DNA from: a virus
IMG/VR virus record: IMGVR_UViG_3300042326_001256
Coordinates: 1 to 27,467 of that record
Length of the DNA: 27,467 bases
Direction: 5' to 3' (one strand)
Positions 13,403 through 19,045 of this stretch are shown here, piece by piece (the stretch's first letter is position 1; every line of letters begins with the position of its first letter). The notes beneath the pieces were generated by a model, which was not told where the DNA came from, made no database searches, and worked only from the letters and a program-made list of their open reading frames with translations. A program made the position numbers and the translations under genes.

Positions 13403-13873
13403 TCAATAAGTAACACACCGGAAGGCACGCACGCAGCACGTAAGCGTCTTAGTGCCGCGGTACGCACTGCCAACATTAAAGAACACGCCGCAAGCGAGAG
13501 TAGCAGTGAACTCTATAGAAGACCAATAGCCGGTGCTGGCGAAGTGTTGAGGAATGGTCTTATAGGCAAGATTAAGTTGATCCATGGTTGGAATAAAGAA
13601 CTGAGAAGGATTAAATCCTTGTTCTTCTAGTTTCTTGAATACTGTTGAAAACTCTTTACTCCAAGTAACATAAACCTCGGTTGATTCTGGGGCCACCAAA
13701 AGAGCGAGACCATTTTCTTTTTTGAGTACAATACAACCGTCTTCTAGAACATCACCAACTTTGGCGGTTTCGATGGTTGGTGTCTCTTTGTAGTTATTCA
13801 GTTGTTGTTTAAAAGAAGAAATTTCTTCTTCCAGTTCTTGAATTTTGGTTTGCAGTTGAGATTTAGAAGTCAT
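13403..13873 (-). CDS. Lcl/DUF1566-like protein with candidate DGR variable region (156 aa)
   Basis: The N-terminus (residues 4-30) is a coiled coil (LQTKIQELEEEISSFKQQLN). A beta-rich middle (VGDVLEDGCIVLKKENGLAL) leads into a C-terminal domain with FIPTMDQLNLAYKTIP, STGYWSSIEF and CVRAFRCVTY, the pattern of the DUF1566/Lcl family with a C-type-lectin-like fold. Such domains are frequent targets of diversity-generating retroelements. The last 50 codons are locally GC-rich, and positions that are usually Asn in the family are NNC or NNT codons here (GTT, AGT, TAC, CGC, GGC, CTT, TGC, TGC), as expected if AAC/AAT codons were mutated at adenines. No reverse transcriptase or template repeat is visible in this window. 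A virion display role is inferred. Confidence 0.75.
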   Translation of the reverse strand: MTSKSQLQTKIQELEEEISSFKQQLNNYKETPTIETAKVGDVLEDGCIVLKKENGLALLVAPESTEVYVTWSKEFSTVFKKLEEQGFNPSQFFIPTMDQLNLAYKTIPQHFASTGYWSSIEFTATLACGVFFNVGSAYRGTKTLTCCVRAFRCVTY

Positions 13874-13887
13874 AAGTCTTTAGTGAA

Positions 13888-13952
13888 CTTCCAAAATAAT
13901 AGCCCATCCTACGAATAGAATGGGCATACGGTGGACAGTTTAAAAAGTGTCA
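13888..13952 (-). promoter_or_regulatory. Hairpins and possible promoter upstream of the Lcl-like gene
   Basis: The recurrent hairpin GACACTTTTTAAACTGTC (13951-13934) overlaps the TGA of 13950-14093. A second stem, GCCCAT/ATGGGC (13925-13902), is followed directly by TATTATTTT, which may act both as a terminator tract and as a -10 element. The arrangement resembles elements A-D but no -35 is clear. Confidence 0.5.
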
Positions 13953-14093
13953 GTCGGCAAACACAATCTCTTCAGAAACCTCTGACGATGTTTCTTCAAC
14001 ATCGGAAAGAGAAACAATCTTATCTAGAAGATCTAGAATTTGACTGCCGTTTTTGCCAGAGCGAATAATCGCCATTGCTTCTTGTGCGTTCAT
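13950..14093 (-). CDS. Small hypothetical acidic protein (47 aa)
   Basis: MNAQEAMAIIRSGKNGSQIL, then DLLDKIVSLSDVEETSSEVS: a helical N-terminus and an acidic tail. The gene lies in a run of six genes of 40-52 codons between 14916 and 13950, and its stop lies in the recurrent hairpin. No family recognised. Confidence 0.55.
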   Translation of the reverse strand: MNAQEAMAIIRSGKNGSQILDLLDKIVSLSDVEETSSEVSEEIVFAD

Positions 14094-14117
14094 AAAAATA
14101 ACTCCAAATATAATAAA

Positions 14118-14273
14118 TTAAAAGTCCTTTAGAAGTTGTTTTACTTCTAAAGATAATTCTTCCTTGACAGATGACTGAAAAATATCAGTCTCTAGAAGTT
14201 CGTCAATCAGAGAAGATGATAGCTTCTCTCTAGACCTCTTGATCCTAACAGGCATTTTTGCTTTTTTATCCAT
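14118..14273 (-). CDS. Small hypothetical protein (51 aa)
   Basis: MDKKAKMPVRIKRSREKLSS, then SLIDELLETDIFQSSVKEEL: a basic N-terminus and an acidic helical C-terminus, a pattern seen in small DNA- or polymerase-binding phage proteins. That is only a resemblance. It starts just after the hairpin at 14276-14297. Confidence 0.55.
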   Translation of the reverse strand: MDKKAKMPVRIKRSREKLSSSLIDELLETDIFQSSVKEELSLEVKQLLKDF

Positions 14274-14275
14274 TA

Positions 14276-14297
14276 GTGGACAGTTCTTCAATTGTCA
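14276..14297 (-). repeat. Recurrent stop-codon hairpin
   Basis: The minus strand reads GACAATTGAAGAACTGTC, a GACA/TGTC stem with AT-rich extension, overlapping the TGA of the gene at 14295-14417. It belongs to the same set as the hairpins at 20441-20468 and 13934-13951. No U-tract follows and no promoter is obvious before the next ATG at 14273. Confidence 0.55.
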
Positions 14298-14417
14298 CCG
14301 TGCCCAGTCATCAAATTCTGGATAGCAAGGCTCTTCATTTTCTTCTTCCTCTACGTCCCTATTAAGGTACTCAAGATATTCCCAATCTTGCTTTTTCTCA
14401 ATGACCTGAGTTTCCAT
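14295..14417 (-). CDS. Small hypothetical acidic protein (40 aa)
   Basis: METQVIEKKQDWEYLEYLNR then DVEEEENEEPCYPEFDDWAR. It is very acidic and has a strong AGGAGG-type site before its ATG (AAAAAGGAGGGAACACCATG). Upstream, TTTACTAAATA overlaps the stop of the gene before it and could be a late-type promoter sequence, though not a perfect one. Function unknown. Confidence 0.55.
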   Translation of the reverse strand: METQVIEKKQDWEYLEYLNRDVEEEENEEPCYPEFDDWAR

Positions 14418-14449
14418 GGTGTTCCCTCCTTTTTGTGGGTTAGTTGTAT

Positions 14450-14608
14450 TTAGTAAACAGCCGATTCGGCCTCTTGATAAGAATCATAAGGGCCAAACTC
14501 ATCAAATTTCCCATCAGAATAGGTGACTACAGAATAGTACCCGTCTTCTTCAAGAATAATGTCAACATCAACAATGCGAATTTCGGACTCTACAAAAGTG
14601 GGTAGCAT
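14450..14608 (-). CDS. Small hypothetical acidic protein (52 aa)
   Basis: MLPTFVESEIRIVDVDIILE, then EDGYYSVVTYSDGKFDEFGP: a beta-rich small protein with a short helical tail (YQEAESAVY). It follows 14621-14764 by 12 nt, and AGGAG is present before the start. Function unknown. Confidence 0.55.
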   Translation of the reverse strand: MLPTFVESEIRIVDVDIILEEDGYYSVVTYSDGKFDEFGPYDSYQEAESAVY

Positions 14609-14620
14609 AAACAAATTCTC

Positions 14621-14764
14621 CTAAGATGGAATAATTTTTAGATCGTAGGCTTTAAGGTTTTCTTTTACATGATTTTCCCATTTGAAGGAATCTTCAATAT
14701 TCAGAAAGGTGGCTTTCTGTTCTTTTTTATGTTTTGGAATTTTGTAAACAACTGTGAATCTCAT
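14621..14764 (-). CDS. Small hypothetical basic protein (47 aa)
   Basis: MRFTVVYKIPKHKKEQKATF, then LNIEDSFKWENHVKENLKAY: a small alpha/beta protein with many lysines. The ATG overlaps the upstream stop as ATGA. The same style of small protein (a strand pair, then one or two helices) occurs several times here. Function unknown. Confidence 0.55.
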   Translation of the reverse strand: MRFTVVYKIPKHKKEQKATFLNIEDSFKWENHVKENLKAYDLKIIPS

Positions 14765-14916
14765 TCGTTTTCTTCTTGATAATTTTCTACGAAAGAAAGA
14801 AGATCTTTGGTTTTTTTATAGATGACTGAATCAGATCCGAGATCGTATTCCGCATCATAAAGAATGTCTTCAATTTGTGCGATGGTCTCATAAATAAATT
14901 TTTGCTGCTGGTTCAA
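14761..14916 (-). CDS. Small hypothetical protein with TTG start (51 aa)
   Basis: A TTG at 14916 follows GGAGG with 4-nt spacing, and the frame reads NQQQKFIYETIAQIEDILYD then AEYDLGSDSVIYKK. The end overlaps the next ATG by 4 nt. The helical pattern and the ribosome site make the TTG start convincing. It is the first gene after the hairpin/promoter at 14940-14999. Confidence 0.6.
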   Translation of the reverse strand: MNQQQKFIYETIAQIEDILYDAEYDLGSDSVIYKKTKDLLSFVENYQEENE

Positions 14917-14939
14917 GTGTCCTCCAATTGGGCTTTTGT

Positions 14940-14999
14940 ATTATATAGGATGTGATTAGGGGATCTTATGGATCTTGTGCCAGTTTGAGGAGTGGCTCA
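14940..14999 (-). promoter_or_regulatory. Recurrent hairpin and possible promoter
   Basis: The hairpin GCCACTCCTCAAACTGGC (14996-14979) overlaps the TGA of 14997-15491. TATAAT at 14945-14940 is a good -10 and lies 24 nt before the TTG start of 14761-14916, with GGAGG in between. A -35 is not clear. Confidence 0.5.
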
Positions 15000-15491
15000 T
15001 TCGACAGGATGGCATTTCGGGAGATTTTGATGTTTTATAATAATTTCAGCAGCCTTTTTGGCATCATTTAAACTAGAATGAGAACGGCCAATAGATACCC
15101 ACATATTTAAAATACTACACCTTTCAACATCATAGTATTCTTCATCTCCCTTAGCATCATAAGACTCTTTAATTCTATAACGGGAATTGATAGGGTGAAT
15201 TATTGGATGACCATATTTTTTAAATTTCCTAGCAACCTGCTCGGCTTCACTAAGGGTATAATAAGTTTTATAGTTAGTATTTTCCCAATCGCCATCCAAT
15301 ATTGATTTTAAAATTATATACTCTTTGCGTAGAGTGTCATAGTTAAATGTCTCTAAAATTTTATATTCTGGTAATTTAGGCAATTCTATTGGTGGGCTAG
15401 AATATTCGATTTCAATATTTTTCATGGCTCTTTTTAAACTATTCTCCCTAAAAAGTTTAATTTTATCAAAAATAATTTGAATAAGATTCAT
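14997..15491 (-). CDS. Hypothetical protein (164 aa)
   Basis: The start is MNLIQIIFDKIKLFRENSLK. A Pro-rich spacer (YSSPPIELPKLPEYK) separates this from a mixed alpha/beta region (TYYTLSEAEQVARKFKKYGH; ERCSILNMWVSIGRSHSSLN). The C-terminal half resembles small phage proteins that bind a partner through an antiparallel sheet, but no motif is decisive. Overlaps the upstream gene by 4 nt and ends in the recurrent hairpin. Function unknown. Confidence 0.7.
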   Translation of the reverse strand: MNLIQIIFDKIKLFRENSLKRAMKNIEIEYSSPPIELPKLPEYKILETFNYDTLRKEYIILKSILDGDWENTNYKTYYTLSEAEQVARKFKKYGHPIIHPINSRYRIKESYDAKGDEEYYDVERCSILNMWVSIGRSHSSLNDAKKAAEIIIKHQNLPKCHPVE

Positions 15492-15706
15492 GGGGCCTTT
15501 CCAAGTTTTTCAGAGAGTTTTATGTAGCCATAAAGTTCTTTACATTCATTGGGCTTTTCCATACAGGAAACAGTTGTCTCATTTTTTGCGTCTCTTTTAC
15601 CAAAAAAATAACCCATATTATAAAACATCATGGGAAACACAATTAAAACCATAAAAAGACTAACACCTATAGATATTATTTCACAAAAATCTTCTTTATC
15701 CATCAT
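15488..15706 (-). CDS. Single-pass membrane protein with C-x3-P-x2-C tail (72 aa)
   Basis: A membrane helix at about residues 12-33 (ISIGVSLFMVLIVFPMMFYN) is followed by GKRDAKNETTVSCMEKPNEC and KELYGYIKL. The motif C-x3-P-x2-C plus the preceding T-V places it in the same family as 944-1138, 2188-2385 and 16406-16582. Starts MM; overlaps the upstream gene by 4 nt. Function unknown. Confidence 0.7.
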   Translation of the reverse strand: MMDKEDFCEIISIGVSLFMVLIVFPMMFYNMGYFFGKRDAKNETTVSCMEKPNECKELYGYIKLSEKLGKAP

Positions 15707-16062
15707 TTATTATCTCCATTAGAAAGTTGCATTTCTTTAGTATTATCAAAAATTTGCAGGAATTTATTTCCATCAGTGTTGGTATCAACGCAGATCATTG
15801 TATGAGTATCCGTTCTATAGACCCATTTTGGAAGAAATCTCTGTTTATAAATCGAATTAGAATAATATTCCCCAGCATACTCATCCATAAGTTGCTTTTC
15901 ACTCTCGGCAAAAATAACTTCTTCTTCATGATTTAATACCCAATAATATTGTGTTGCATCGTCAATTGGGATTACTTTCCAATCTTCAACGTAACCGAAA
16001 TAATCATATATCTGCTGTTGTAATGAAAAATAGTCCTGTAAAGTTTTTGATAGATCGGTCAT
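15703..16062 (-). CDS. Hypothetical protein (119 aa)
   Basis: Starts MTDLSKTLQDYFSLQQQIYD; the segment YVEDWKVIPIDDATQYYWVL looks like a compact beta structure and reads like a widespread phage protein, but I cannot name the family. It ends with SNGDNK and overlaps both neighbours by 4 nt, placing it inside the membrane-protein cluster. Soluble; no cysteine motif. Confidence 0.7.
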   Translation of the reverse strand: MTDLSKTLQDYFSLQQQIYDYFGYVEDWKVIPIDDATQYYWVLNHEEEVIFAESEKQLMDEYAGEYYSNSIYKQRFLPKWVYRTDTHTMICVDTNTDGNKFLQIFDNTKEMQLSNGDNK

Positions 16063-16409
16063 TTGTTGTCTCCAATAAGTCCTAACTGCTCTTTTTCTTC
16101 CTTACTCAAAGAAGAAAGTTCTTTCTTGAGTTTTTCAAGTTTTATAGCCTTGGCCTTTTCTTTTTGCTGTTTTTCTGTTTCTAGTAGTTTCATTCGTTTT
16201 TTATATTCTTTATCATTTTCCTCGCGGTGCTTATAGAGATAATATACAGTATATTTCTCGTTACCATAATCATATTCATAATCACTCTCAAGGCCCTCCC
16301 AACCAGCGTCTAAATCTGCCTGAAGTGAATAAATGATACTCTCAAGAGAACCTTCAAAGTCCCCATAATACCGTTCAGTTTCTTTTACTTGAATGCGTTT
16401 GATAGTCAT
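16059..16409 (-). CDS. Hypothetical protein, coiled-coil C-terminus (116 aa)
   Basis: The N-terminal half (GSLESIIYSLQADLDAGWEG, then YEYDYGNEKYTVYYLYKHRE) is a small alpha/beta domain; residues 65-105 are a strongly charged helix (KLLETEKQQKEKAKAIKLEK). Likely structural or regulatory. It overlaps both neighbours by 4 nt. Function unknown. Confidence 0.7.
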   Translation of the reverse strand: MTIKRIQVKETERYYGDFEGSLESIIYSLQADLDAGWEGLESDYEYDYGNEKYTVYYLYKHREENDKEYKKRMKLLETEKQQKEKAKAIKLEKLKKELSSLSKEEKEQLGLIGDNK

Positions 16410-16582
16410 TTGTCATCTCCCATTTTTAAATAATCATAAATGATTTTACATTGAGCCGGTTTCTCAATACACATAACAACAGTTCGTCGTTCCCCAAGAA
16501 TATAAGTGACATTAGAAATTGCAATCATAAACATCACAATAATAACAAAATTTCTAAGTGATTTGCTTGATTCATCAATCAT
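16406..16582 (-). CDS. Single-pass membrane protein with C-x3-P-x2-C tail (58 aa)
   Basis: MIDESSKSLRNFVIIVMFMI, then AISNVTYILGERRTVVMCIE and KPAQCKIIYDYLK. One membrane helix at about residues 11-28 is followed by the family motif CIEKPAQCK. It overlaps the genes on both sides by 4 nt (ATGA). It is another member of the multi-copy family. Confidence 0.7.
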   Translation of the reverse strand: MIDESSKSLRNFVIIVMFMIAISNVTYILGERRTVVMCIEKPAQCKIIYDYLKMGDDK

Positions 16583-16806
16583 TTGGTGCCTCCACGTTGA
16601 GGAATTGGCCCACAGATCTTGTCCATCTGGGAGATTTCTACAGACTTACGGCATTCAAGAACCGTTTTGAGATTGTGTTGAAACTTGCTATTTTCTTGAT
16701 GTATAAAATAAAAAGGAGAGCCAATAAGTACAAAAAACCACAAATAAAGCGGACTAAAGGCCAAAATAGCCACAATAGAATTCGGATCCTCAAAAAAACG
16801 TTTCAT
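16579..16806 (-). CDS. Small membrane protein with two cysteines (75 aa)
   Basis: MKRFFEDPNSIVAILAFSPL, then YLWFFVLIGSPFYFIHQENS: a long hydrophobic stretch, probably one or two membrane segments. The tail (VLECRKSVEISQMDKICGPI) has two cysteines and a Pro, but the spacing differs from the C-x3-P-x2-C family, so it is at most a distant relative. Overlaps neighbours by 4 nt. Confidence 0.65.
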   Translation of the reverse strand: MKRFFEDPNSIVAILAFSPLYLWFFVLIGSPFYFIHQENSKFQHNLKTVLECRKSVEISQMDKICGPIPQRGGTK

Positions 16807-16895
16807 AGTTTAAAAAGTTGGATAAGGTTGTAAATGGTTGCTACAGTAAAAAATACTGAAATGGATACAAGTGGCAAGTAAAGAAAGAATTTCAT
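16803..16895 (-). CDS. Membrane micropeptide (30 aa)
   Basis: MKFFLYLPLVSISVFFTVAT then IYNLIQLFKL: almost entirely one membrane helix. It overlaps the HNH gene by 4 nt and the next gene's ATG by 4 nt. Its position in the overlapping chain supports reality; function unknown. Confidence 0.55.
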   Translation of the reverse strand: MKFFLYLPLVSISVFFTVATIYNLIQLFKL

Positions 16896-17368
16896 GTGTA
16901 CACGTACTCCTTCCATTCATCAACATTAGATTTTCTCAAAATAATCTCCAATTTACTTTTAGGTTTGTAGTTGGTTCTGTAAGGAAACTTCCCCCATTCT
17001 TCTGGAGTGCGGTTCCCTTTCTCTTCATTGCAATTTCGACATGCTGGAACTAGATTATCAAAAGTGTGAAGCCCTCCGCGAGATAATGGAATTACGTGAT
17101 CAATCGTTAGATTGCCATAAATTCCACAATAAGCGCATTGATAATTGCCAAATTTCTTAACAAGATTTTTAGTTGGCCTTACACTTAAGAGGTTTTCAAA
17201 AGGAATCCTCACATAATTTTTTAGGCAAATGACTCGTTTAGAAATAAACTTGACCCGTTCTTTCAATAAAAGAACAATGGCTCTTCGCCATTTTAAAATG
17301 GAAATCGGGTTGTAATCAGCGTTTAGAAGTAACACGTCTCGGTAAGGCTCTAGGTCCTTGTAACTCAT
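16892..17368 (-). CDS. HNH endonuclease (158 aa)
   Basis: CAYCG at about residue 85, then TIDHVIPLSRGG (the HNH core), NLVPACRNCNEEKGNR, and a PEEWG segment: all parts of the HNH family with two zinc-binding Cys pairs. The N-terminal 75 residues (LLLNADYNPISILKWRRAIV) match the usual pre-domain of phage and cyanobacterial HNH proteins. I chose ATG 17368, with AAGGAG upstream; a TTG at 17377 is in frame. HNH enzymes cut DNA; a free-standing phage copy may be a homing-type enzyme or a resolving or packaging nuclease. Not determined here. Confidence 0.88.
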   Translation of the reverse strand: MSYKDLEPYRDVLLLNADYNPISILKWRRAIVLLLKERVKFISKRVICLKNYVRIPFENLLSVRPTKNLVKKFGNYQCAYCGIYGNLTIDHVIPLSRGGLHTFDNLVPACRNCNEEKGNRTPEEWGKFPYRTNYKPKSKLEIILRKSNVDEWKEYVYT

Positions 17369-17373
17369 AAAAA

Positions 17374-18048
17374 TCAAAACTCCTTAATTACACCAGATTC
17401 TACATTATAAAGTGACAGTGGAGCCAGACAATCACCCCCACACCCAGAATCAAGAACAATAGATTGGTCTCCAATAAAAACCGCATGATAATGACCGGCT
17501 ACCCGGACATATTCCTGGTTTTCATTCTGTGCCTCCCACCACTTGACTCGGATATTGTCCCGGTCGATTTTTCCGTAAATAAATACGTCCCTGTACCTAC
17601 GATTAAGGTCACTCCTATAAACAAAATTTGATTCGGTCCTTAGGCTATTCGGGAAGTATGCGTGGGCAATCCGGTATTCCTTGCCTCTATCATCCTTCAT
17701 AATCGCCCCATAAGGAAAAGATGAAAGAAGATCAAACAGGGCCTTTTTATCGATGTTGTTCTCCTCAAATTCCTTGATTGTGACATCAAGACCGTTATTT
17801 TGAGAAACATTGTTTCCTTTTAGGTAACGAACCAGCTTGTCCTGGTGATTAGAGTGCATACAAACGTGACCGTTTTTTACAGACTTTTCCACCAGATTCA
17901 GAACCCCAATGGAGTCGCTGTATTCGATCTTGCTGTCAAAAATGTCTCCAAGAAAGATGATCTGAAGATTTTGAGACTCGGCATAATCGATTGCCCTTTG
18001 CAGTCTTTGGGACTGAGAGTGAATATCTGAAATGAAACAGAACGACAT
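17374..18048 (-). CDS. Pnkp-type metallophosphoesterase (224 aa)
   Basis: Motifs: SDIHS (Asp8, His10), FLGDIFDS (Asp35), SNHQDKLVRYLKG (Asn67, His68), HAYFP, GHYHAV near residue 185 and LDSGCGGDCLAPLSL near the end. The stretch IGVLNLVEKSVKNGHVCMHS and the following NNGLDVTIKEFEE resemble the phosphatase module of bacterial Pnkp (GVLRLV..G..CVPGNHD.KL.R.L.G.NV). Pnkp phosphatase removes 2',3'-cyclic or 3' phosphates from RNA ends. A kinase and an RNA ligase are close by in the same orientation. SNHQD replaces the common GNHE/D, so the first Gly is lost. Its translation may be controlled by the upstream hairpin. Confidence 0.85.
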   Translation of the reverse strand: MSFCFISDIHSQSQRLQRAIDYAESQNLQIIFLGDIFDSKIEYSDSIGVLNLVEKSVKNGHVCMHSNHQDKLVRYLKGNNVSQNNGLDVTIKEFEENNIDKKALFDLLSSFPYGAIMKDDRGKEYRIAHAYFPNSLRTESNFVYRSDLNRRYRDVFIYGKIDRDNIRVKWWEAQNENQEYVRVAGHYHAVFIGDQSIVLDSGCGGDCLAPLSLYNVESGVIKEF

Positions 18049-18049
18049 T

Positions 18050-18087
18050 AAAAAACCTCGGTTAGTGTTTTAATTCTAGCCGAGGTT
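18050..18087 (-). terminator. Strong hairpin with U-tract overlapping the ribosome site of the phosphatase
   Basis: AACCTCGG (18087-18080) pairs perfectly with CCGAGGTT (18061-18054), followed by TTTTTT and, 2 nt later, the ATG at 18048. The 3' arm holds GAGG, the only ribosome site for that gene, so in read-through RNA it would be paired. The loop holds TAGAAT (18078-18073), a possible -10; RNA started there would lack the 5' arm and leave GAGG free. Termination or ribosome-site masking are both possible. Confidence 0.7.
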
Positions 18088-18108
18088 ATGGTTTTATTGG
18101 GTTATGAT

Positions 18109-18130
18109 GTGACAGTTAAGGGATTGTCAC
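18109..18130 (-). repeat. Recurrent stop-codon hairpin
   Basis: GTGACA/TGTCAC, 6-bp perfect stem, overlapping the TGA of the gene at 18127-18474. Same class as the hairpins at 10626-10651 and 20441-20468. It lies about 20 nt before the terminator-like hairpin at 18050-18087. Confidence 0.55.
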
Positions 18131-18474
18131 CAGTCGTTTTCGGATTCCAGTTCGTCAATTGCGGCGAAAATCTGGTCGCGGAACTCGTTGAGTTTTGCGT
18201 CAACTGCAGGCATCTTAACCGCCCACATATTGATCCACCCGATCATCTCATTAACCCCCTCACGGGCGCGGTCAGCGGCGGTGGGCTCGACTTCTTCCTC
18301 TTCAGGAACATCGGCCTCAAGATCATCAACAAAATAAAAATGAGTGAATCCCGAAAAAACTCGGACATCGCCAAGAGTGGTTTGTGACCATCGACCACTA
18401 GAATCACGGGCCATCACGGTCACATTTGGGTCCTTAGAATCAAAATTGTAAGACCGATCATAAGTTTGTTGCAT
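18127..18474 (-). CDS. Hypothetical acidic protein (115 aa)
   Basis: Starts MQQTYDRSYNFDSKDPNVTV. The middle is very acidic (DDLEADVPEEEEVEPTAADR) and the C-terminus helical (LNEFRDQIFAAIDELESEND). The 3' half is more GC-rich than its neighbours, so it may have a different history. It sits between the kinase and the phosphatase, so a role in the RNA-end set is conceivable, but no motif supports it. Confidence 0.65.
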   Translation of the reverse strand: MQQTYDRSYNFDSKDPNVTVMARDSSGRWSQTTLGDVRVFSGFTHFYFVDDLEADVPEEEEVEPTAADRAREGVNEMIGWINMWAVKMPAVDAKLNEFRDQIFAAIDELESENDW

Positions 18475-18514
18475 TTTTAAAATCCTCTTTGTTTGTTGGA
18501 CAGGTTAATAATAG

Positions 18515-18540
18515 CACGCCTTAAACAGAAATGGCCTGCG
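18515..18540 (-). promoter_or_regulatory. Possible hairpin at the end of the kinase gene
   Basis: GCAGGCC and GGCGTGC on the minus strand (18540-18515) pair with one mismatch around the TAA of 18521-19045 and are followed by TATTATT, a possible -10 for the gene at 18127-18474. It is weaker than the elements at other boundaries. Confidence 0.35.
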
Positions 18541-19045
18541 GTTGTGACAGTTTTTCGGCTGGCACAAGAGAAAATTCTTCGCCGCTATAGACGGTCAAGA
18601 ATCCCTCATCAATAGTGGGCCGAATATAAGAACCATGCATAGATTCTAAAACAAAATCTGGAATAGTCTTGGTTCGATCTTTATTATGATTTCTTTGGAA
18701 CATTTCTTCTTTAGAAATTTCAAAATAAACAGCAATCTTCTCATAATGATCCGGAATCATTTTGAGTTTCCGCTTTCGTACCTTTGGAGTCAGATGCGTC
18801 TGATCAACAATAATATTTTGTCCTTGGTGAACAAAATGCCGCAATTGACCTAGCATCAATTCAATTGCAGTTTCGATATAATCATCGAATACCTCATTAT
18901 ATGTAGAGCCAACATTTTTGGCATAATTTTCGATGATATTGTCCGATGAAATGACCATATAACCGTCACTGTTTTGTGCCACCCAGGAAGATTTGCCTGA
19001 AGTCGGCACTCCACAGAGAAGAATAGCCCGGTTTCGGATTTTCAA
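18521..19045 (-). CDS. P-loop polynucleotide-kinase-like protein, TTG start (174 aa)
   Basis: Walker A GVPTSGKSS at residues 12-20. SSDNIIENYAKN follows as the Asp-bearing acceptor region, and VDQTHLTPKVRKRKL as the second conserved block (Walker B-like, then lid Arg/Lys). The layout matches phage 5'-polynucleotide kinases and AAA_33-type kinases. No phosphatase domain is fused, unlike T4 Pnkp. TTG 19045 overlaps the ligase stop (TTGA), and GGAG lies 8 nt before it. Likely phosphorylates 5' ends of RNA or DNA, feeding the adjacent ligase. Confidence 0.82.
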   Translation of the reverse strand: MKIRNRAILLCGVPTSGKSSWVAQNSDGYMVISSDNIIENYAKNVGSTYNEVFDDYIETAIELMLGQLRHFVHQGQNIIVDQTHLTPKVRKRKLKMIPDHYEKIAVYFEISKEEMFQRNHNKDRTKTIPDFVLESMHGSYIRPTIDEGFLTVYSGEEFSLVPAEKLSQPQAISV

